Shown: in pieces, positions 22,745 through 35,000 of the stretch | Layout of the letters: each line of letters opens with the position of its first letter | Position numbering within the stretch: position 1 is the first letter of the stretch | Assembly: GCA_016802295.1 (NCBI GenBank) | Contig: JAESIW010000137.1 | Span: forward strand, 1,913,318 to 1,977,317 | Length of the DNA: 64,000 nucleotides | Direction of reading: 5' to 3' | Source of the DNA: Brachionus rotundiformis | Taxonomy: Eukaryota > Rotifera > Eurotatoria > Ploima > Brachionidae | Notes under the pieces: generated by a model | Database searches by the model: none | Seen by the model: only the letters and a program-made list of their open reading frames with translations | Told to the model about the DNA's origin: nothing | Made by a program: the position numbers and the translations under genes

Positions 22745-25700
22745 TTTTTATTTTTTTAAATTATCTTTTTTATTTAAATAAAATCCTTCATAAATACTTT
22801 GGTCTAAAATTTAGCTTTTAACTTTATTAGATTTATTTAATTTATTGGTTAAATCAAAATTTTGACTTTTATAATAAAATTGTTAACTACTTTTATCTAG
22901 AAAATCAATGTAAGCAAGAATGAAAGCTTTATAATTTCGAAAAAATCACAAAAAAATAAAAATGTCAAAATCAACCATTTCGGTCGGATTAGTCTCTTTA
23001 TAAATCTTAATATTGATCTCTTTATATCATCTTAAAATTAATTTTTAGAGATTTTAAATTATTGCTAATCCTAATTGAATAAAATTGATTTCCTTAGCAA
23101 TAGCAATAAATAAGAAAATTTAAATTTTCATCTTGAATAATATTTAAATAGATAGTTATTTATGTTTTTAAGGAATATATTTATCATTATTTTGGTGAAA
23201 TTGTTTCAAGATGTGGCCGATTTCCATTATCAACACTATTCAAAAAAGGTCTCCTTTTCTGACCTATTGTTGCCAGTCGTTTTACCAGTATGTGCTTTCA
23301 TTCTCTTCTTCTTTAAATGATTTCAGACTATCTATTCGTTTCAAGGCTTTAAGAGCTTTTTTTTTAATTAAAACTAAAATTAATCCAATTAATTTTTCAA
23401 CAATATTTTTTAAAAATACTCTAGACTTATTTAGGTAAAAAATTTTTTATCTAGAAATTTTATAATTTTTGATATAAACAGCAGTCAAGTTTAACTTCTT
23501 TTTATCAAACTAACAATCTAATAAATTAAAAAATGTCACAATTTTAATTATAAATAATTATTGTAATTATTTAATGTAAATAAAGACACTTTAGAAAGGA
23601 ACTTATTGAAGACTTGGTGTATTGAAATTTTATGACATTAGATCTAACGTCGGAATGACTCAATCTTGATAAGATAGTATGTAAATTTGGATTATTAATG
23701 TATAATTACATAATTAAATGAAATAATATAAATATTTTTAAGTTCTTTGAAAAGCCTAAAAAATGTGAGGAAATAAAAAACCAAATTTAATATCTTTTGC
23801 TTGATTTGTTTTTGATTAAAAACTTTGATTTTGTTTATATAAGCTTAATTTTGAATTAAAAAGAAAATTTTATTAAATTTATTTCACATTTGTATGATTA
23901 TTTAACGCTAATGATTTCTAATTAATCGATATAGCTGTTTGCGTCATTTTTTGTTTTATTTAAAATTTTAAGAATTTAGTTTAAAAATACAAAGGATAAA
24001 TTTAATGTATGCAATAAATTGAGTAAATTATTTTATGAGTGCTTGATATATTTTTTAATTACTAAAACTTAATTAGTATTTTTAACAAGATGAATTAGAT
24101 TGAATTTTCTTAAATTTAATAAATAAAAGGAATTTTCGAATCGATAATCTTTAAAAAATCTACGTCAATTATTTTAAGATTAGTTTTCTGGATCTGATGA
24201 AATATATTTCAGCTTTTTAAGAATTATATCAGTTTTTTGTGCAAAAACCCTAGTAATAATAATTAATTTTTTCAAAATAAATTTTTGATGTTCCTAATTT
24301 AATATAAGGCATTTAATAATTGATGAACTTACCTCTAAAAATGATGTTAATTACTTACTGGTAAATTTTCAATAAAATATGCTGTCTATAGTGTTTAAAT
24401 TGAAAAAAATTATTAACTTAATTCAAAATGATTGAATGTAAGTATCACTTGAAATTTTTATTTTCTACTTAAAAATCATTGAAGCAAGTTAAGTGAGCTT
24501 AAAATGCGAATAAAGCTAAATTTTCATTGATTTAAATGTTGTGCAATTTAAAGGTTTTTAATAATTAGGATAAGAATGCATATATTTTTTTCTCTTTTTG
24601 GGCTTAAATTAAAATTATCTAAAATAAAAATCGATATTTCTCCTTACGTTCCTTTTAAATAAAATCAAATATTAAGATATATTATTAGTTGGTAATTTTT
24701 AAATATCACCTTATTGAAAGTAAATGTTTGCATTTAAAACTAAATAATGTTCAGTTATTCAAATAGATTTCGTCTCCATTTACGTTAGTAAGCAAAATGG
24801 TTGTTTATACTTTTTGAAATAAATGAGATCAAGAAATGTACAGATTAAAAGTTATTTTGATATTTTTTTAGACAATTTCTTAAAAATAATTTATAGATAA
24901 TCATTAAAGGGTATTTTTTGCAAGAAACGAAGGTAAAAAACTATGGTTCAATTTTTTATCTTTTTTTTTAAATACAAATTTTATTTCATTTCTGTATGAC
25001 AATTACTGCTTATTATTTTCGACCAAGTGTCTTTCATTCATTTAAAGATCTGTTCTTTTTTTTTTAATTGAAGTAACTAGAACAAAATTTGATTAACTTG
25101 TAATTAATTTAAAATTATTTGGTTTGATTCCCTCATATTATTTGTGTGTTTATTTTTGATAGAAGAATGTCTCGGTAGACGTTTGATAATTATATATTTT
25201 TGCTACTACATAGATCATAAACCCATTTTCCCAATAATTATTCTATTCTTATTTGATAATGAATCGTTTTTTAAACTTTGTTTAAGAATAAGAGAATAAA
25301 TTTTATTTTATTTTTTTAAACTTATATTTTAATTGAAATTAAATGATTATGTGAACAAATTGATGTCTATTTTTTTTTATTGAATTAGAATTTAGAGTTT
25401 TCGGATGTGAATATTTTTTCCTTATCTATTAATTTTTTTGCAATTTATTGATTTATTTTATCAATTTTTCTCTGAATAAGAAAATTAGATAATGAAAATA
25501 AAATATTCTAATGTGGTTTCATAGAATATTTTTAATTTTTATTAATCAAAAAAGAGTTTAAAAGCTTCTGGAATTAAATGCGACCAAAAATAAGCTCAAT
25601 TTTTTGAAAGATAAATTAAAATAATTATTAAAAGAAAGTTTTCAATAAAATACAACTTTGCTAGCTCGTATTCCATCTATTTTCGTGACGAATTCAGTTA

Positions 25701-25843
25701 ATTTGAATAATTGAATTAAATTAACTCGACAGCTTACAAAAATATTTTTTTAGTAGAATTCTTTTTTTATAGATTAGACAGTGTAAAAAACACTTTCTTA
25801 ATCAACAAAGTTAACTACAGTATTTCTCGCTCGAGCATCAAAC
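22745..25843. other. Intergenic, no gene seen
   Basis: 3.1 kb of AT-rich DNA. A 75-codon plus-strand open frame at 23211-23438 sits in a slightly GC-richer patch but its translation has no family look. The right end should contain the RASD-like gene promoter. Confidence 0.5.
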
Positions 25844-27335
25844 ATGCTATCGCATTGGTACAATCACGACAATTTGGGAAACAGTCTCAAAGTAATTTAT
25901 TATAATTTTAGATTTAGCATTAAGTTAATCAATTTTTAAACATCAAGTCTGTCAAAAGTGCAGCCAACATGCCTAAAATGGAATCAAGTTTTTTGAAGTA
26001 TGATAAATTTTTTTAGATTTTAATTACAAGAATACCATCATTTAAAACTCATGAGATAAAGAAAAGATAATTTTTAAAAATTGGTTATCAATCAGGAATT
26101 TATTTTGGTTTTTTCCAATATATTACCATAATTTTTAATATCTAGTCAAAGTCAAAAAGATCAATTTTAATAGAAAATATTAAATTAAAAATGATTGAAA
26201 ATTTTAAATCTTAGGGTTCCAGAGACTCAAGGAAATTCTATTTTGTTACCAAAACAACAATCAACAGCTAGTATTTCGAGTATGAACAGTAATAAAGGAA
26301 GTAATATGAATTTGCGAGATGGATCGCCCAATTTTCGTGTACCATGGAAAATTATAGTTCTTGGAGACGCTGGCGTCGGGAAAACGTCCATAGTAATTTA
26401 ATTTTTTTTATTCGTATATATATTAAATTTAAATCAATTTGTAAAATATTTAGCAAATTTTATTAAAAATAAAATCAAATTAGCTAAGATCAATTTTCAA
26501 GTTCTTTTATTTTAATTAATTATCTAGATAAAGCAATATTTGAATGGAGATTTCAACACAAATTACAATCCGACTGTTGAAGATAGCTATTTGCACAATA
26601 TCACTCTTCCAGGTACCTAGAAAAAAAATATTTCAAAATGGATTTTTTAAATTCATTTGATTTTTAGATGGTTTAAATCAATGTGTAGAAATTTTAGACA
26701 CTTCAGGCTATTATCAATTTCCGGCTATGAGAGAACTTAATATCCGATCAGGCACTGCTTTTATTCTAGTTTTCGATCTTTCTAAAGAAGAAACTTATAA
26801 TAGCTTGGTTGAACTTCGTCAAATGATATATACGATTAAAAGTATATATTTAAAATAAAATTTAATACTCAGGTTTTGATTTTTCGATTTAGATACAGAA
26901 AATATTCCAATTGTTTTAGTTGGCAACAAATCAGACCTGAACATCGAAAAGACGAAAAATTTTTCGGGCTTTGAGGAGAAAATTGAGTTCCAATTTGTTC
27001 AATCAAGTGCTAAAGAGAACATAAATGTTTCTCAAATATTTAAATTAGTTGTTAATTTGATTTTGAAGGAAATTGAGGAAACCAGAGAGGCCTTGAATGC
27101 GGCAGCTAATATTTCACGTAGAAATAGTACAATATCATTTGTGAGACGCATTAGCACTCACAATTTGATGGGATTTAGAGCTGATCGGAGATATTCTGAG
27201 CCAGTTTGTGTTGAACCAACTTCTGGAACAAAAGAGGAAAAAATAAGCAAAAAGTCTGATAAAAGCAGCAAAGATTCATCTAAAGGATTCACTACTCCAA
27301 CTAAACGAAAGCAAAAAAATTGTATCATTTCTTAG
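25844..27335 (+). CDS. RASD (Dexras/Rhes)-like Ras-family GTPase
   Basis: Six exons (25844-25891, 25948-25997, 26215-26392, 26528-26612, 26668-26841, 26893-27335) sum to 326 codons. After an N-terminal extension of about 70 residues the G boxes appear in order: GDAGVGKTS (G1), YNPTVEDSY (G2), DTSGYYQFPAMR (G3), VGNKSDL (G4) and SSAKEN (G5). The protein ends CIIS, a CAAX box predicting prenylation and membrane attachment. The DTSGxxxFPAMR form of G3, followed by GTAFILVFDL, is typical of the RASD1/RASD2 group. The residue equivalent to Ras Gln61 is Tyr, so intrinsic GTP hydrolysis may be slow. The C-terminal 90 residues are basic and Ser-rich, also as in that group. A TAA lies in frame upstream of the chosen ATG. 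The first two short exons are supported only by splice sites and frame. Confidence 0.85.
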
Positions 27336-27492
27336 CCAAAGCCAAATTTTTATCGCCTGAAAAAAATACTTATCTAGTATCCCCTTTTTTTTATTGACGT
27401 GTAAATTATTGCTGGGAAGCAAAAAATATGATCGTTTTATTTGTTATTTTTACTTTTTTTTTATATTTTAATTTTTTTAAACTAAATTCAAT

Positions 27493-29425
27493 ATGAATAA
27501 AATAGTTATTTTCATAGCGTTGTTTTTATCTGCAAAATCAAATGAAGATCCAGTGTCTGGATTAATAGAAAATGGTGAAATAGTTAAAATTAGAGGCTAC
27601 TACGAAAGTCCAGATACTGACATATTCTTAAAAAATGATCCATTAATTTCAAGACCAGCAAAGTTTGTTGACTATGCTGATGGTCTTAAAAGACTATTCA
27701 ATGATTGGAATATTGGTGAATTAAAAAAAAATTTGGCTCTTTCAGTTTGTTACGGAAATTTAACTCAATTTATAAAAAATGATAATATCCAAACAGAAAC
27801 TAATTTATATAAATTTTTATCACATTTTGATGAATACGCTTCACCAACAATTACTAAATTTGACATGCCACTTTTTATCAGGTAACCAATCTACATTTTT
27901 TAATCTATTAGTAAAAAAGCTACTTTTAAAAATATTTAATAAGATAAAAATTTAAACAGATATTGATAAACTTTTTTGTAAGGGAAGATTTGATTTTACC
28001 TTCGATATTAGATTGTGAATATTTAAAAAATCGATTTGCTGAAGTGGTAGGTCTTATATAAAAATTAAACTACATATTAAATTAAAATATTTAGCAAATG
28101 AATTTTTACATGAACTTTGAAACTCATTCTCCGTTCGAAAAAAGTGATCTTGATCAATTGGTATGCTTGCTTAAAGGTAACTTGACAAGTGTTCTTTTGA
28201 GACCTGAGGAATATGATAAAGTATTTTATCGTTAATTTAGTAAAATCCTACTATCTCAATCAAATTTTATTTCAGTTTGTGCTCAGTCAAAATTCCAAAG
28301 ATGACTTAAAAAAAGTAAAGCATAGTATTGGTGAAATCGAAAAAGGACAATGTTTTTTTATTCCATCTAATTCGTAATAGAATAGAAAATTTAATAGAAA
28401 TTATAAGATTGTATTAAAGATATTATGCAATAAAAACAAATGAAGCTTGGTTTTATTCAATTTATTGGATGCCAGTAACCGTACCAGTAAATGAAACCGA
28501 TTGCTATTTACCTGAGAAAAAATCATCAGAGACAAAATTGTCTGATTTAGCATTTAAAAAAGACTTTAGAAAGGCTAACCGAGAAACTAAAACAGGATTT
28601 GTGTAAATTAATTGAGTGAATTAGATTATTTATTAATAAATTTTTAAATTTATTTTTAAGCTCATATTTTTTAATGTATCTTGATTCAGATCAACCAAAT
28701 GGAATTAATAAGGACGATTTTATTGAAAAAATCAAGAAAGATACAACAATAATGAATTCGATTCAAAATTGTGATAATCAATGCCCATTCATTTTAAGCA
28801 AAGTTAAATTTAATTTTTTATAAACTCATTTTTTATTTAACAATATTTTAATAGCTATTTAAAGAGTTGGATACAGACAATGATTCAATTTTTTCAATAA
28901 GAGATGTCTTTAATTTAGATTATAATTCAGCTTTAGAATTGAATAAAAAAATTGAAAAAAACATACAAGAATTAGGGCAATCTTTTGTGGGTCAAATCGA
29001 AAATCTAAAAAAGGTTAGTTTAATGTTGAAATTTTATTTTTGAACATAAACTTTATTTATATTTTTAAATCAAGTCATTTACGCAATTAAAAAATTTAGC
29101 CGAACAACATGGCATGACCGATAAATTAACGTCACTGCTTAAAGAAAAGCTTAAAGATTGGAAGAATAATCTTTCCGAAGAAGAACAAAAAAAATTTGCA
29201 GATATCGAATTGGATAAGATATTCGAAAAATTGTTTAATTTTAACTCCGATATAGAGAGCAATGAAAGATCTAAAAGAAGAGATGAAGCAAGAAAGTTGG
29301 CTGAAGAGAATAGAAAAAATTTAGAGACCAAAGAGGATAAAAACCAATCTTTTCGTGAAATAGACGAAAATGAAGAAACAGAAATTTTTGCTGATGATGA
29401 AGATAATAACAAAGACGAACTTTGA
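27493..29425 (+). CDS. ER-resident protein, probable degenerate JmjC/cupin fold with EF-hand-like loops, KDEL tail
   Basis: Eight exons (27493-27881, 27983-28046, 28095-28220, 28276-28373, 28420-28602, 28661-28802, 28855-29013, 29075-29425) sum to 504 codons. It opens with a signal peptide (MNKIVIFIALFLSAKSNEDP) and ends in KDEL, so it should stay in the ER lumen. Residues of about 25-280 resemble cupin_8/JmjC proteins: PLISRPAKFVDYADGLKRLF at the start, DLDQLVCLLKGN in the middle, and GQCFFIPSNSYYAI where the second half of the barrel would have its IP-x-x-W-W-H strand. The usual iron ligands (HxD/E and distal His) appear replaced. Two EF-hand-like loops follow (DSDQPNGINKDD and DTDNDSIFSIRD), then a charged coiled-coil. 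AATAAA lies at 29477-29482. The fold is my inference; secretion and KDEL are direct. Confidence 0.75.
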
Positions 29426-29693
29426 ATATTTTTTGGAAAATCTTCTAATGATCACTTAATTATAAGAAATTTTGAAAATAAATTTTTAATTTAAATAATT
29501 ATCCAAAATTTATGAAACCCGAAATCATAATTAGAAAGCTTTTAATCATTCATTAATGTCTAAATATAATTGGCAAGTAAATTTAAAATTGGTTATAAAT
29601 GCTTTCAGATATAATTTTACTGAAAAGCAGTTATCAATTTAATTAGATAATAAATTAAAAATGTTATCAATTATTTATTTATATTAATTTTAA
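29426..29693. other. Convergent 3' flanks
   Basis: The KDEL gene and B3GAT end toward each other across 268 bp, which hold the plus-strand AATAAA (29477-29482) and little else. Confidence 0.5.
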
Positions 29694-30764
29694 CTAAATA
29701 AAATTAATTACCTGTTTTTCAACAAATTCGTCTTTTCTAATTATCTCTCTCTTTGTTCTAGTATGCCATACAAATATCTTTTATAAAACGTTAATCTGAC
29801 AAAAAATTAAATTAAAACTTAATCAAACTTTTGAACAATTATTTGCTTTTGGTTCTAAATCATTAACTTTTATATTTATTCGCTTTAAAAAACTTCCCTC
29901 CAAGTCCATTTTAGTAAATCTTTCAAAAAAGCTATTATCATATTGATACAATAATTCCACATTAAAGGCAAACGAAGCCATATCTGTTGGAATATATCGT
30001 TTTGGATTGTAAGCATAAAACCAGTCAATTATTTTGTCATTTTTACATATCGGAGCTTCATATTTTAGACCACCAACTAAGCCAACTGGCCAGACTCCAA
30101 TTTTTTTAACAGACCGAATCTAAAGAAAATATAGATATTCATTAATTGATAAATAAATATTGTCAATTACTTCTTCAAATAGCTTTAGACTATAAGAATT
30201 ATCATCATCGGCAAAATAAACTATTCCATTCAAGGGTCTATGTTCTTTTAGCCAGTATATAGCTTTGTTGCGCTGTTCAACACCTTTGTGAGCACTGGTA
30301 TATTTAGGTTTATCTAGTTGGAGAGTTTTTTCGGCTAAATGAATTATATCCAGATTGGATTCCATAGCAAAAGTAGCTATTTTGTTCGATTTGGTTAGAG
30401 AATCTTCCACAATTATCCATACTACCTTAGGTACTAATAAGAGTGTATTTTTAAGTCTGGTCAGATCAGCTATTTGAGTTTCTCGTAAATATGTAGGAGT
30501 TATAACATAAATTGTTGGCATTTCATCATAAATTTCAAAAAATTGCAGCAAATATTTACATGAGTAAATTTTTTTACAATTCTCTATTCTTTGTTTAGTT
30601 TGACTTTTATAAATTTGATCATTTATTTGAATAATTAAATTAGTTTGGTTCTTAACTATCAAGAAAAATTAAAGTAATAAGTTTAAATATTCAAAAAACT
30701 TACGATAAAGTATTAAAAATATTATAATTCCAACAATCATATAAATATATTCTATTTTTTTCAT
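29694..30764 (-). CDS. Galactosyl-beta-1,3-glucuronosyltransferase (B3GAT family, GT43)
   Basis: Four exons (30704-30764, 30171-30655, 29829-30119, 29694-29777) sum to 307 codons. A signal-anchor (MKKIEYIYMIVGIIIFLILY) predicts a type II Golgi protein. The catalytic domain opens with TIYVITPTYLRETQIADLTR and carries WIIVEDS, HKGVEQRNKAIYWL and the metal-binding DDD (VYFADDDNSY). It continues with VWPVGLVGGLKYE, PTDMASFAFN and DLEPKANNCSK, and ends with FVWHTRTK. The last block is reached only by splicing at a donor right after NNCSK; reading through would stop two codons later. GT43 enzymes add GlcUA in the proteoglycan linker (B3GAT3) or the HNK-1 epitope (B3GAT1/2). Which one applies is unresolved, though B3GAT3-like function is most basal. 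Confidence 0.93.
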
Positions 30765-32033
30765 TTAAGTAAAATTTATGTTATTAATAGATGTGCTAAT
30801 TAATTATTTCAGATATTTTTCAAAGAAATGTTTTTTGAGAAATGAGACAAAATTTTTATTTTGCATATCTTTTTTTCAGAAAGTAAATTGAATTGAATAA
30901 AGTATAAGTATATGACTTTCTGTAATTTAAAGTAGTATTCAAATCAAAGCAGGATTTTTCCATTAAAAAATAAAATGGTCCATTAGCTATTTTAATTAAA
31001 AAAGTAATATTAGAATATTTTTTCAAAATTAAATATAATTGTTAGGACATAATTTTCAAATTAATTTTAAAGACTACCTTAGATGACAATATTTTTTCAA
31101 AACAATTATTAATAATATTTTTTTAGGTAATCATAATCATATAAATTGATATAGATAGAAAATAAGGGAAAAATTTGTTTTTATTTTAATAATAGAAACA
31201 AAAAACAAAAGTTGAAAAATCTATGTCCATATTGGAACTCATATGTATTTTATAATCAAAAGTTTATAATTGGTCTTTGTTTACACAAACATAAAGTGAA
31301 TCTGTATTTTTTTGAAAGAGCTAAATAATAAAAGATTCGCTTTTATTTCAATTTTTTGCACATCCTCGTTTTTACTATTGCCATTGACCATAGGTCAATA
31401 ATGAATTAATAAAAAATTGTCAAAAATAAATTTTATTTGATTTTCTCTTAAAATTAAAAAAATTAAATATTTAAACTATAACCACCATTTAACAATATTT
31501 AAAACCATAAAACAAAAATTAAAAAATATTTATACTTTAAAAAATCAATAAGTTCATTTGCTGGAACACTTTTGAAAAAAGGCCTGCTAAATAATTGACC
31601 ATTTTTTTTTTCATTTTCATTTTCATTTTTTAAAAATTTATTCAAAATAAATTAAAACAAATCCGGTAGAAAAAATAATGGAAAAAAAGCCAAATTTACA
31701 TCCAATTCCCCAATTATATACCATCAAATAATAAATGAATATTATGGAAAAAAAAGAGAAAAAATCCGAGAACACTAATAGATTTTGGTAAATTAATTTG
31801 GTGAGAATAATAAACAATAAAATAATACACTTACAAAATTGACAGTAAAATTATTCAATTTTAAGATAGTTTTAATATTTGAATATGTCGAAAGTCGGTA
31901 AAGGCACTTTTGTTCATGAAAATTGCCACATATATTAAATTAGCTTTAAAAATTTTAAGCTAATAATTTATTAATATAAATTGTTTTTTAACATCTTTCA
32001 TTAGCTAACCTATTTAATAGAACGAGTAGAAAT
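30765..32033. other. Intergenic, no gene seen
   Basis: AT-rich; contains a short CATTTT tandem repeat near 31606-31626. No ORF supported. Holds the B3GAT promoter and the nuclear receptor 3' UTR by position. Confidence 0.5.
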
Positions 32034-35000
32034 TTATTGATAGGTAGCCGAGTCATCTAAATCAGAGCCCAAAATAGATGGTATTATGGAATCGATCTGA
32101 ACATTGCCAATAGCATCGTTAAAAAATACTTCTTCCATTATCACTGTATTCATTCGTTTTAACGAGGCTATTTTCAACAACAAGCGCTCGGCTCGCTCTG
32201 TGTCAAATAAAGTTTCGGTTTTCTTATCCTTTCCTTCACTATCAGCTTTTTCCATGTTATCATCTGATTCAGTTTTGCTATTATTTTTGTTTATGTATTC
32301 TCTCAGTTGTTTACATGCCAAACTTCGGAACGATTTTACTTGTTCTTTGAATGTTAGGGTTTTTTGAGCTTTTGAAAATGGTTTGCTCAGATTATTGTTC
32401 ATATCATACTGGTTTTGTGACTGAAAATAATAATTCAAACTTATGGAATCTAAAATTTAAACTTATAGATAAAATTGTGACTTGAGTATGTTAAAAATAG
32501 CTTGCCTGTATCAAATAAAGATATGAGCTTTAAATAGGCATACTCGACTTGGTTTAACTTGAGTCGTTCACAGTCGTTTATGAATGTTTGTAAGTAAAAC
32601 AATTGTTCATTTATGATCGAGTATTTTCTATTCGAATTGTTGTTTTGGTATTTGACATTTAAATTGGCCAAAAGTGTTGTCAAAGACAGAGATTTTGAAC
32701 ATTGTGACATACCCAGAGCGAATACGTCGAACCAATTTTTTTGCAGTAAAACTATCTGAACATCAATACTAGACAAAAAAAATATTAGTTCAATTTCTTA
32801 AAATAAAATTTTTTTGAGTTTAATTTTTTTTCTAATAATTTATTTTTATTAAAAAAAATATAAGAAAAAAATAAAACTTACTCTAATAATTTGAATGCAT
32901 TGTTGGAATTTTTGACCCATTCAAACGATTGAAGGAGTAAACGAGAGGCTGATTGAAGAATAAAATTTTCACTGAATGGCAAGATAGGTGCCGAAATTGA
33001 AAATTCAACCTGCTGTTCATTTACCATGTTTTCACCATTTAGTTGTTCCCATATTTTCTTTTCATTGGCAAGTTCGGTTTGTAAGTCATCGCCTTTTAGC
33101 AGGGTGCTCAAATTCTTAAATAAAACAAAAATTAGATTCTTAATTATTGTGAAGGAAATTGAGTTTACGTTTTTGTTAGAGGCTGCCCTTGCCAAGCTGT
33201 CAAATGCTTTCAGAATGGCGTCCTTTTTGTTAACTGTCTGCACTTGCTCTTCAGTTTCATTTTCGACTTGACTGAATAAAGAGTTTGGTGATGTGGTTTC
33301 ATTATTTTTCTTGACAAACAATTGTTCATAAATGGCAAGCTTGGACTTAGGCGAAAAATTCTTCTGGTCATTTGACAGAGAGTTGTACACAGATGACGAT
33401 GATAGGATTGAATTGTAACCTGAGGAACACGAACTTGATGATATGGATGAAATTGGCGATGAAGATTTAAAATTAGAACCTGAATTTTGTTCCCCTTGAG
33501 CATCGGGCTTCGCTTCATCCACATTCGAACCGCCATCTTAAACTAAAACCTGAAAGCAACATTCTTAACACTGGTTGTTTCAGAATAAGCTTACAGAATT
33601 TTCCCCTTGGTTTACCTACAGTATTTTGGATATTAATTGAGCTCTCTTTGCTTTTACCAATCAATTTTTGATTATTCACTTGTGCACTAGGGTCCAAGTT
33701 CATCGAACCGACAAAAGGTCTTCTCTCATTTTGCACAGCTTAAGTAAAGATATGATATAGTCTAAAATTTAGTTCAATATAATTTATCCATTCTATTTTG
33801 GTGAGTAACTTATAGGAACATTTTTTCAGTTTTTCTATGGCTTTATGTGTATAAGTAAAAAGTATATATGATAAAACGACTTTCATTCAAACTTGAATAA
33901 ATTTAAAATAATACATCAATATGTCAGAGTCATATTTTTTAAATAAAGTCTTAAAAAATATTTTAAATTAAATTTGATCATAATTGACTTAATTGATCTT
34001 TAGATTTTTTTTGAAGCTTTAATTAGACTTGAGAGTTGTCCATAAGTTATAGCATGGCTATCAAAAGATTTATGACTTTTTTATATTTTTTGCAAAAATT
34101 CACAATCAAACAATTTTTATACGTTTTATCTTATTTTAAGAATAAATTTTGATTACTCTAGGGCTAACTGAATGACTTATATCAAACTCAATAATAATTT
34201 TTCTTTTTAAATTATCTTTTTTTTATCTGTTAAGTAAAGTGTTAATCAGTCTTTAAAGATCTTTTAATTTTTTTTTAAATATCGGGTAACCTATAACAAA
34301 AATATAATCATAAATTTTGTTTTATTAAAGTAACAATTTAAATGAATATTTTAAAGGTAAAAATCTTATTACCTGTCTAATAATTACATTACAGCAATTA
34401 TCTTCATTGATATGAACTATTATCTTATGACCAAGTCGTTTTTAAAAAAAATATAATTTTAAGTGCAGTAGCATAGTTGTTTAAACATTCTATACATATA
34501 AACGAAAAAAGTTTTTATGTCAAAGATATTTATTTGTGAAATTTTATGAGAATAAAGTTCGAATTCCTGTTTTAAAAATTTAATAATTTTGCTTCTTTTG
34601 ACAAGCAAACACTTTTAATTTATCAAAAAATTAAATAAACATTTTTGTGTTCATTAACCTATCTTACTTTTTGTTCAAACTTTACCTAAAGCAAATAAGC
34701 GTGTGTAGGGGAACAAGTTAACTTGCCAACAAATTTAGTTATAAGCTCATTTTAATAATCTATGCAATAATTAGAAAAATTTCTTGGTCAAAATTTAACA
34801 TTTTTTCAACAAAAAACTTTATTCAAATTTTAATGCGAAATAGAATCTAAAATTCAAGCTTAACTTTTTCTGACATAAAAATATTTTGTAACAAATGTCA
34901 AAATTATGGTAACATTTTTTTCGTACTTTTATCTCTAAATAAACACAAAGTGTTTTGTTTTTTTAGCCATAAAATGCCAATCAAATAAAATCAATAACAA

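Noticed and set aside
23211..23438. 75-codon plus-strand ORF downstream of WDR92
   Set aside because: Ser/Phe/Leu-rich translation without any family look, no splice continuation, and such lengths occur by chance in AT-rich DNA.
33210..33536. Alternative frame of 108 codons starting MAVRMWMKR in the nuclear receptor
   Set aside because: The adjacent frame continues the NR2C sequence (GGSNVDEAKPDAQ and ILKAFDSLARAA) and is reached by the GTAG|GTAAAC donor in phase.
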